A stretch of 17,896 bases of DNA from CAYUIS01 sp964444825 (GTDB lineage: Bacteria; Chloroflexota; Anaerolineae; B4-G1), in contig CAYUIS010000110.1 in assembly GCA_964444825.1 (NCBI GenBank), positions 1 to 17,896 on the forward strand. The letters run 5' to 3'. Positions 1 to 6,500 of this stretch are shown here, piece by piece (the stretch's first letter is position 1; every line of letters starts with the position of its first letter). A program made the position numbers and the translations under genes. The notes below the pieces were generated by a model, which searched no databases, had not been told where the DNA came from, and saw only the letters and a list, made by a program, of their open reading frames with translations.

Positions 1-68
1 CTGAGGCCAGCGAGGACGTCGCTGATGTCGGTGAGGAAGTTGTCGCTGAGGCCAGCGAAGCCGTCGTT
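1..68 (+). repeat. 45-nt (15-codon) imperfect tandem repeat in the NusG acidic extension
   Basis: CTGAGGCCAGCGA occurs at 1 and again at 46, and the similarity runs on for about 22 nt in each copy (cgtcgctg versus cgtcgttg). The unit is 45 nt, so the repeat is in frame and encodes EASEDVA then EASEAVV. More units may lie left of the window edge. It probably arose by local duplication in a low-complexity acidic linker. Confidence 0.6.
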
Positions 69-698
69 GGGGCTGACGAGGAAGCCGAAGGGGAGGACAT
101 CCAGCCAGAGCAGCCGGCAGAGGGTACCGAGTCGACTGCTGAAACGATGGAACCTGAACCACCTGAGCCTCAAGATGATCGGGCCTGGTATGTCGTCCAT
201 TGTTATTCTGGCTATGAGAACAAGGTCAAGCACAATCTGGAGCAGCGCATCGACACGATGCAGATGCAGGATCAGATCTTTCAGGTTGTGGTCCCGACCG
301 AGGATGAGATGGAGGTGCGCGACGGGAAGCGCAAGATTATCGAACGGCGTGTCTTCCCAGGCTACCTGCTGGTACAGATGCTCCTTAGCGATGACTCTTG
401 GTATGTGGTGCGCAACACGCCGGGGGTGACCGGATTCGTCGGGATGGGGAACGAGCCTACGCCCTTGCGGCCTGAGGAGGTCCAGGCCATCATGCGGCGT
501 ATGGAGGCCGAAGCTCCCAAGATCAAGGTCACGTTCAAGCAGGGCCAAAAGGTGCGTATCGTCGACGGGCCATTCAATGAGTTCATCGGCATGGTAGACG
601 AGATCGATATGGAGCGGGCCAAGGTCAGGGTGTTGGTTTCGTTCTTCGGTCGCGAGACCCCCGTCGAGCTCGATTTTTTGCAGGTTGAAAAGACCTGA
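3..698 (+). CDS. nusG: Transcription termination/antitermination protein NusG, 5'-partial, with acidic N-terminal extension
   Basis: NusG binds RNA polymerase and modulates pausing, Rho-dependent termination and transcription-translation coupling. The NGN domain starts at WYVVHCYSGYENKVK (about nt 186) and contains PGYLLVQM and NTPGVTGFVG. A C-terminal KOW domain follows (GQKVRIVDGPFNEFIGMVDE) and the protein ends LQVEKT. The frame stays open to the left edge through about 48 codons rich in Glu, Asp and Ala. The ATG at 147 has no Shine-Dalgarno sequence (it is preceded by actgctgaaacg), so I treat the acidic stretch as a genuine extension starting outside the window; 147 remains a possible internal start. 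Its place just before rplK is the normal bacterial secE-nusG-rplKA-rplJL order. The function is certain; only the start is not. Confidence 0.95.
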   Translation, partial: EASEDVADVGEEVVAEASEAVVGADEEAEGEDIQPEQPAEGTESTAETMEPEPPEPQDDRAWYVVHCYSGYENKVKHNLEQRIDTMQMQDQIFQVVVPTEDEMEVRDGKRKIIERRVFPGYLLVQMLLSDDSWYVVRNTPGVTGFVGMGNEPTPLRPEEVQAIMRRMEAEAPKIKVTFKQGQKVRIVDGPFNEFIGMVDEIDMERAKVRVLVSFFGRETPVELDFLQVEKT

Positions 699-777
699 TT
701 GGACTCATTCTCCCAGCCTGGCTGCTCAAGACTGGGTCAGAGTTCCACAGGCAGCACTCTGTTTGGGATAGGATATT

Positions 778-1200
778 ATGAAAAAGGTAAAGGCAGTTGT
801 GAAACTACAGATACCGGCGGGCAAGGCCAATCCAGCTCCTCCAGTAGGACCTGCACTGGCCCAGCACGGGATCAACTTGATGCAGTTTTGCAAAGAGTAC
901 AATGCCCGCACGTCCAGTCAGGTGGGCAACATCATCCCGGCCGAGATCACGATCTATCAGGATGGGTCATTCAGGTTTGTGCTCAAGACACCGCCTACGC
1001 CTGACTTGTTGCGCAAGGCGGCCGGTGTGGAGCGCGGCTCGGGTGAACCCAACCGCGACAAGGTTGGTAGTATCACCCGCGATCAGTTGGAGGACATCGC
1101 TCGCCAGAAGATGAAGGACCTGAATGCCGTCAGTATCGAGGGCGCGATCCGGCAGATCGAGGGCACAGCCCGGAGTATGGGGATTACGATCACAGATTAG
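778..1200 (+). CDS. rplK: 50S ribosomal protein L11
   Basis: L11 binds 23S rRNA at the GTPase-associated centre, where EF-G, EF-Tu and RelA act. The 140-residue product has the usual length and landmarks. It has the N-terminal KLQIPAGKANPAPPVGPALA loop with its conserved prolines, then GINLMQFCKEYN, VLKTPP, and the C-terminal rRNA-binding domain with KAAGVERGSGEP and a GIT(I/V) ending. The ATG at 778 is preceded by a modest ggataggat sequence. The 79 nt after nusG contain small inverted repeats (CAGAGT/ACTCTG) but no clear terminator, so co-transcription with nusG is likely. Confidence 0.98.
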   Translation: MKKVKAVVKLQIPAGKANPAPPVGPALAQHGINLMQFCKEYNARTSSQVGNIIPAEITIYQDGSFRFVLKTPPTPDLLRKAAGVERGSGEPNRDKVGSITRDQLEDIARQKMKDLNAVSIEGAIRQIEGTARSMGITITD

Positions 1201-1248
1201 CGAGACAAGTGGGAGGGCATGGCCCGTTAGCACCACTGAGGAGGAACA

Positions 1249-1968
1249 ATGTCTGGTCGAGGGAAAAACTACCGCGAGGCATCAGAGCAGATAGATCGCC
1301 TTCAGCTCTACGAGCCGAAGGAGGCACTGCGGTTGGTGAAGGACACCAGCTACGCGAGCTTTGATGAGACGGTGGAAACGCACTTCCGATTGGGCGTGGA
1401 TCCACGGCATGCGGACCAACAGGTGCGCGGCGTGGTGATGATGCCCCATGGCCTGGGCAAGGTAGTGCGGGTGTTGGTGTTCGCAGCAGGCGAGGCGGAC
1501 AAGATCGCTCAGGAGGCCGGCGCGGATTACGTGGCCTCTGACGACGAGTGGATGAAAAAGATCCAAGATGGGTGGACCGAGTTTGACGTCGCCATCGCCG
1601 TGCCGGAGATGATGGGCAAGGTGGGGCGACTAGGCCGCGTCCTGGGCCCACGGGGGTTGATGCCCAGTCCCAAGTCTGGTACAATAGCGCCAGCCGAGGA
1701 TTTGCCGCGCTTGATCGAGGAGGCAAAGGCGGGACGGGTAGAGTTCCGTGTTGACAAGACCGCCAATCTTCACGTCCCCATTGGCAAAGTTAGCTTCCCA
1801 TTGGACGGGCTGGTTGAGAACTTTGCCGCAATGGTGGATGCGATCAGGAAGGCAAAGCCCCCTGGGAGCAAAGGGACTTATATGCGCAGGATTACGGTCA
1901 CATCCACGATGGGGCCTGGGGTCAAGGTGGACCCCATCCAGGCGCAAGCATTGGAGGTTGGGTTCTAG
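1249..1968 (+). CDS. rplA: 50S ribosomal protein L1
   Basis: L1 forms the mobile L1 stalk at the ribosomal E site and, in bacteria where this was studied, represses translation of the L11-L1 mRNA. The 239 residues match the family length. Diagnostic segments are the family signature around GRLGRVLGPRGLMPSPKSGT, VEFRVDKTANLHVPIGK, and the C-terminal GTYMRRITVTSTMGPGVKVD. The start is firm, because a strong gaggagg Shine-Dalgarno sequence lies 4 nt before the ATG. It follows rplK by 48 nt in the same transcription unit. Confidence 0.98.
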   Translation: MSGRGKNYREASEQIDRLQLYEPKEALRLVKDTSYASFDETVETHFRLGVDPRHADQQVRGVVMMPHGLGKVVRVLVFAAGEADKIAQEAGADYVASDDEWMKKIQDGWTEFDVAIAVPEMMGKVGRLGRVLGPRGLMPSPKSGTIAPAEDLPRLIEEAKAGRVEFRVDKTANLHVPIGKVSFPLDGLVENFAAMVDAIRKAKPPGSKGTYMRRITVTSTMGPGVKVDPIQAQALEVGF

Positions 1969-1990
1969 GACTCTCGTCAGGAAAACCCGT

Positions 1991-2054
1991 AGCCATTGAC
2001 AGCAGGTGCGCTGAGCGCTTAAATCTAGCCTGCCGAGGCAAGAGACAGTTGATT
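1991..2054 (+). promoter_or_regulatory. Ribosomal protein L10 leader (autoregulatory mRNA element)
   Basis: The 246-nt gap between rplA and rplJ begins with the block gacagcaggtgc, then cttaaat, then cctgccgagg, which I recognise as the core of the bacterial L10 leader. GCAGG (2002-2006) pairs with CCTGC (2029-2033), and a small GCGC/GCGC hairpin (2008-2011 with 2015-2018) sits inside. In characterised leaders the L10-L12 complex binds this RNA and represses rplJL expression. Assignment is by motif recall; a covariance-model search was not possible. Confidence 0.75.
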
Positions 2055-2073
2055 ATCCCTGAATGGGTGAAAG

Positions 2074-2106
2074 AATGTCCCTGCGTCGGCGTGGCGCAGG
2101 GACGTT
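2074..2106 (+). promoter_or_regulatory. Second hairpin of the rplJ leader
   Basis: GTCCCTGCG (2077-2085) pairs perfectly with CGCAGGGAC (2095-2103). The stem extends to 12 bp through one T-G wobble and two A-T pairs, with a 9-nt loop. It lies just downstream of the conserved L10-leader core. It may be part of the leader fold or an alternative structure to the following GC-rich hairpin. Confidence 0.6.
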
Positions 2107-2127
2107 TCAGTTTAGACATTGCCCTAG

Positions 2128-2170
2128 CCCCCGTCCTCGGGGGCGAAAGACATCCCCGAGACGGGGGTTT
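2128..2170 (+). terminator. GC-rich hairpin upstream of rplJ, candidate attenuator
   Basis: CCCCCGT (2128-2134) pairs with ACGGGGG (2161-2167), and CTCGGGG (2136-2142) pairs with CCCCGAG (2154-2160). Together they make 14 bp with one bulged C and an 11-nt loop. It is followed by TTTGAGCGAGTTT, which is only weakly T-rich, so termination would be partial. It lies 45 nt before the rplJ start. In other bacteria L10 leaders can act by premature termination, and this hairpin would fit, but the weak U-tract leaves translational control equally possible. Confidence 0.5.
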
Positions 2171-2214
2171 GAGCGAGTTTACTATGTGGATCACTCGGAA
2201 GGAGGTGAGTAGGA

Positions 2215-2787
2215 TTGGCAATCACAAAGCAACGGAAGGATGAACTTGTCACTCAGTACATTGAGCAGCTCAATCAGAGCAAAGGGATCATCTTGGTCGA
2301 TTATCGGGGGCTGGGTGTGAACGATACGGATGGTATCAGACAGGCACTGCGCCCCATCGGTGGCAGATTCCAGGTGATCAAGAACCGGTTGCTGAAGCTG
2401 GCTTTGGAGGAAGTGGGAATGACTCTTCCCCCAGAGTGGCTGGCTGGACCGACGGGCGTTGGCTTCTGCTACGACGAGATCCCGCCGGTAGCAAAGGCGT
2501 TCAGCGAGGCGGCGAAAGGACTGGACACGCTGCATATCAAGGGTGGATTGATGGGCGCGTCTGCGGTCGAGGCAGCACAGGTCCACATCATCGCCGATCT
2601 CCCGTCCAAGGAAGTGCTCCTCAGCCAGGTTCTCGGTACGATCAATGCTCCGGCCAGTCAAGTGGTCGGCGTTGTCGCCAGTGGCCTCCGACAGATAATG
2701 AATGTGCTGCAAGCACACGTGGACAAGTTGCAGGAGTCAGGCGAAATGGCAGGAGCGACGATGGAGCCAGCCGCGGAGCCTGCGTAA
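2215..2787 (+). CDS. rplJ: 50S ribosomal protein L10 (TTG start)
   Basis: L10 (P0) anchors L7/L12 dimers to the ribosome at the base of the L7/L12 stalk. The 190-residue product begins MAITKQRKDELV and contains the family features GIILVDYRGL, a KNRLLKLAL segment near residue 60, and a C-terminal helix (residues 150-180) for L12 dimer binding that ends in an Ala/Glu-rich tail. The start is TTG at 2215, supported by a strong ggaggtgag Shine-Dalgarno sequence 5 nt upstream; no ATG fits. The rare start and the structured leader together suggest tight translational control. Confidence 0.97.
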   Translation: MAITKQRKDELVTQYIEQLNQSKGIILVDYRGLGVNDTDGIRQALRPIGGRFQVIKNRLLKLALEEVGMTLPPEWLAGPTGVGFCYDEIPPVAKAFSEAAKGLDTLHIKGGLMGASAVEAAQVHIIADLPSKEVLLSQVLGTINAPASQVVGVVASGLRQIMNVLQAHVDKLQESGEMAGATMEPAAEPA

Positions 2788-2845
2788 GGATCAGAAACAA
2801 CAATCGGTAGACACCAAACCTGTTAGGTAAAGGAGAAAGAAAACA

Positions 2846-3226
2846 ATGGCAGACCTAGAAAAGATCGTCGAGGAGATCGGTCAACTCACGTTGCTGGAAG
2901 CATCTGAGCTCGTCAAGATGTTGGAGGAAAAGCTGGGCGTGAGTGCGGCCGCGCCTATGGCGGCGATGGCCGCAATGCCTGTGGCGGCAGCCGCCGCCGA
3001 GCCGGAAGAGGAACAGACCGAGTTTGACGTCATCCTCAAAGAGATCGGACCCAAAAAGATCGAGGTCATCAAGGCGGTCCGGCAGCTCACAGCCCTGGGG
3101 CTGAGGGAGGCCAAGGCTCTGGTGGATGGAGCGCCCAGCCCGGTGATGGAGGCCGTCGCCAAGGACTCGGCCAACGACGCCAAGGCAAAGTTGGAAGAAG
3201 CTGGCGCCGTTGTCGAACTGAAATAG
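2846..3226 (+). CDS. rplL: 50S ribosomal protein L7/L12
   Basis: L7/L12 is the multicopy stalk protein that recruits translational GTPases. The 126 residues show the N-terminal dimerisation and L10-binding domain (residues 1-32, EIGQLTLLEASELVKMLEEK). A flexible Ala/Met-rich hinge follows (about 33-55). The globular C-terminal domain starts at EFDVILKEIG and contains the factor-binding helix around KIEVIKAVRQLTALGLREAK. An aaggag Shine-Dalgarno sequence precedes the ATG. It follows rplJ by 58 nt, and a strong terminator closes the ribosomal-protein unit downstream. Confidence 0.98.
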   Translation: MADLEKIVEEIGQLTLLEASELVKMLEEKLGVSAAAPMAAMAAMPVAAAAAEPEEEQTEFDVILKEIGPKKIEVIKAVRQLTALGLREAKALVDGAPSPVMEAVAKDSANDAKAKLEEAGAVVELK

Positions 3227-3254
3227 CCTCGTTCCTGGAGCAATTGCATGGCAT

Positions 3255-3290
3255 ACACAAAGCCGCCTATCAAGGCGGCTTTGTGTTGTT
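3255..3290 (+). terminator. Intrinsic terminator after rplL
   Basis: ACACAAAGCCGCC-type left arm (3255-3267) pairs with GGCGGCTTTGTG plus T (3274-3286) in a 13-bp stem with a TATCAA loop, followed by TTGTTATC. The stem begins 29 nt after the rplL stop. The run of A before the stem means it could also work on the opposite strand, but no convergent gene lies nearby. Confidence 0.85.
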
Positions 3291-3352
3291 ATCCACACGC
3301 ACGCTCCCGGTGGTATGCAGGGGACGTGTGGCGAAAACCGTGAGATAGGATT

Positions 3353-3364
3353 GCCCGTACGGGC
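3353..3364 (+). promoter_or_regulatory. Perfect 12-bp palindrome upstream of a promoter, possible operator
   Basis: GCCCGTACGGGC is a perfect 12-bp palindrome whose right end lies 11 nt before the -35 box of the promoter at 3376-3404. That is roughly -58 to -47 from the expected transcription start, a typical position for an activator site. The binding protein is unknown and the assignment is inference. Confidence 0.35.
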
Positions 3365-3375
3365 GGTGCGTCAGT

Positions 3376-3404
3376 TTGTCACCCCCGGTCTGCCGGTATA
3401 TAAT
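3376..3404 (+). promoter_or_regulatory. Housekeeping sigma-70-type promoter for the giant signalling gene
   Basis: The -35 box TTGTCA (5 of 6 to consensus), a 17-nt spacer and a perfect TATAAT -10 box are present. Transcription should begin near 3411, giving an untranslated leader of about 180 nt before the ATG at 3591. It follows directly on the rplL terminator, so the downstream genes form their own unit. Confidence 0.8.
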
Positions 3405-3410
3405 CAGGTG

Positions 3411-3590
3411 CGGCACAGGGAAAACTTGCGCCTCGACAGAGATCTCACCGTGACATCGGGTCGCAAATCCCGCAGCCTACCTGACTGACGACGCCTTTGA
3501 TCCTCCAACTGCCTCTGGAAGGTAGGCAAGTCAAGCCGCTCCACAGATCGGCGCCGTAGAGCGACGGGCTTTTATAAGGTCAGGTCCAGT
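3411..3590 (+). other. Long 5' untranslated leader of the MBL-STAS-kinase gene
   Basis: About 180 nt separate the predicted transcription start from the ATG. GCCTACCT (3475-3482) is complementary over 8 nt to AGGTAGGC (3520-3527) and could form a stem with a 37-nt loop. I see no U-tract terminator and no riboswitch class I recognise. The ribosome binding site (aagg near 3576) is weak. Confidence 0.4.
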
Positions 3591-6500
3591 ATGAAGATAA
3601 CGATCTGGGGTGCCCGGGGTTCTATTCCTTCTCCTCTCACGCCCAAGGAGGTGGAGGAAAAGATCTGTTACGCGATCCTGGGTCTGCCGAATATCGATAC
3701 GAATGACCTGGAGGCGATCCGGGCTTATGTCGGGACGCTGCCGCCCCTGATCCGGGGCACGGCCGGGGGTAACACCTCCTGTGTTGAGATCCGGGCAGGG
3801 GGAGAGACGTTGATCATAGACGCCGGCACCGGCCTGCGGGAGCTGGGCCTGGCGTTGATGAGTGGTCCCTGTGGTCGTGGTAAGGGTAGGTTGCACCTCT
3901 TCCTCAGCCACCCTCACTGGGATCACATACAGGGCTTTCCGTTTTTTGTTCCAGCCTTTATCCCCGGCAACCATATCTCTATCTACGGGGTCCACGATAT
4001 CGAGACCGCTTTTGAGGATCAGCAGCGCCCGCTTAATTTCCCCGTGTCTTTGTCCCATATGCAGGCGGAGATAACCTTCGTCTCCCTGAAGGTGGGGCAG
4101 CCTTTCTCCGTCGGGCAGACCCGGATCAACACAATCCGGAACACCCATCCGGGCGATTCCTATGGCTATCGCTTTGAGGATCAGCACAACGTGCTGGTGT
4201 ACGCCAGCGACGCCGAATTCAAGCAACTGGATAAAGCCGCCGTCAAGGCCCATGTCGAGTTCTTTCGTAACGCCGACGTGTTGATCTTTGACGCTCAGTA
4301 CACGCTGACAGAGGGCTGGCAGAAGGTGGATTGGGGACACAGCTCCGCCCTGATCGGTATCGATCTGGCGAGGGCAGCGGGCGTCAAAACGCTGGTTCTG
4401 TTTCATCACGACCCCACCTACTCCGACGCCGAACTGCGCAGGATCATGTCGAATGCCGTGACTTATCAGAACCACGACCCGAGCCTGCCCCAGTGCGAGG
4501 TCGTGGTAGCGTACGAAGGGATGACGATGGACCTGGCCCCACCTGGGGCTGTTGGGCTGCGGTTCCTGCCGGAGGAGGAGGCCGCTGTTCTGACCCCGAC
4601 CAATGTGTTCGACGTGTATGGTGCGGATGGATTGGAGCGGCAACTGGCCCAACTGGCGGATCAAGAGTCCATGGCGATTCCTATCATCGATCTTTCTCAG
4701 GTCGAGACGCTGACCACGGCGAGCCTCAAGTCGCTGGTCCTGCTCCGCCGGGAAGGCGAGCGTGCGCCCCTCATCCTGGCAGCGCCTTCCCGCAGCGTGC
4801 GACAGGTGATCGAAGTAGGGGGATTCTCCGATTACTTTGCTGTCTATCCCTCGGTGGAGGATGCGCTGACTGCCGTTCAGGTCCGGGAGGAGCTGAGCCT
4901 GCCGGGACAGGTGGTCAAGGAGCGGTATCAGATCGAGGACAAGGTGGCGGAGGGTTGGCTGGGCACGGTTCTCAGGGCGACCGATCTCTTACATGACCAA
5001 TCTGTGGCGCTCAAGGTCCTGTCCCCTGTTTTCAGCCAGGAAACGGTAGGGCGGTTTATGCGCCAGGCGGAGCAGATCGTTGCCTTGGACCATCCCAACA
5101 TCGTCCGGGCCATCGCCTGGGACGAAGACAGGGGCCATGTCTTTGTGGCAGAGGAGCTGATGACGGGGCGAATGCTCCACAGCCTGCTGGCGGAGGGCGG
5201 AGCTTCCGTCTCCGGTGAACGGGCTCTGGACATCGCGTCGGACATAGCCCGCGCGCTGGAATACGCCCACAGCCGAGGGGTGATCCACGGCGACCTGAAA
5301 CCGCGCAACATCTTTCTGGCCGAGGATGGGGATGGCGCACGTCCGACGGCCATGGTAGCCGGCTTCGGGCTGGGGCGGCTGGAGGAGAGCCGAAATCTCC
5401 TCCAAGCGCCTTTGCTTTACCTGGATCCGGCTTACCTGGCCCCGGAGCAGATTCTGGGTCAGATGCTGGATGCCCGGACCGACCTGTACGGGCTGGGCGT
5501 GATTCTGTACCAGATGTTCGCCGGGCGTCCACCCTTCGAGGGGTCCGACCGCGAGGTGATGGAAGCCCATCTGCGCCAGGTTCCCCGCCCGCCCCGCGAG
5601 TTGACCCCCCGCCTCTCTTTGCTCTTGGAGCACGTGGTCCTCAAGTTGCTGGCCAAGAACCCCAACGACCGGTATGCCAGCGTGCAGCAGGTGCGGCGGG
5701 TCCTGAGCGGCGTGATCGTCGGCGAGGAAGAGACGGCGCGCCAGCGCCAGTTGGTGGGCCGCGAGGCGTCGAAACGAGCGCTGCGAGAATATTGGGACGA
5801 GGCCCGGGCTGGGCGGGGGCAGATAGCCCTCATCACCGGCGAGCCGGGTATCGGCAAGACGATCCTGGCTCGACAAGCTGCCGCCCAGAGCCAGCCCTCG
5901 GTGCTTTTGGTGGGACGCTGTCGGGAGGTAGAGGGAGAACCGGCCTACGATCTCTTTGCCCAGATACTGCAAGCCTACTTTACCACCGTGCCGCCAGAGC
6001 TCCAGGAAGCAGAAGCCCGCCAACCGCTGAGCAATCTCCTTCGTCTCGTGCCCGAGATCCGGCACATGGTGCCCGATCTGCCGGAGCCGCCGCCGCTGGA
6101 GCCGCAGCAGGAACAACTGCGGCTGATGACCAGTCTGGCCCGGTTCGTCGAGCGCGCTACCCGAGAGAGGCCCTGGGTCCTTATCCTGGACGACTTGCAG
6201 TGGGCCGACCCGAGTAGCCTGGGGCTGTTGCGACACTTGGGCCGCAACCTGTCCCGGATGGCGCTGCTCGTCATCGGCACCTACCGCGACGTCGAGGTAG
6301 ACCGGGGGCACCCCTTGCAGGAGGCGGTGCGGGATTTGAGCGCTCTCGCCAATTACCATCACATTCCTCTGGATCGATTGGATCGGGCCGGTGTGGGGCG
6401 GCTTCTGACCAACCTGTGGCAGCAGCCTGTGCCTGATCCACTGACCGAGCGGCTATACCGCCATACGGGAGGCAACCCCTTCTACGTGGAAGAGGTGGCC

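Noticed and set aside
2049..2243. Small open frame between rplA and rplJ
   Set aside because: It coincides with the L10 leader hairpins, overlaps the rplJ start and has no Shine-Dalgarno.
4987..5375. Kinase GFG motif as a frameshift or stop artefact
   Set aside because: The frame is continuous and all flanking kinase motifs are in register, so this is a true codon difference, though a single-base error cannot be excluded.
4989..6362. 457-codon minus-strand open frame inside the signalling gene
   Set aside because: It lies wholly antisense to the kinase and STAND coding region, whose motifs are unambiguous. Long antisense frames are common in high-GC genes, and its product resembles no family I know.
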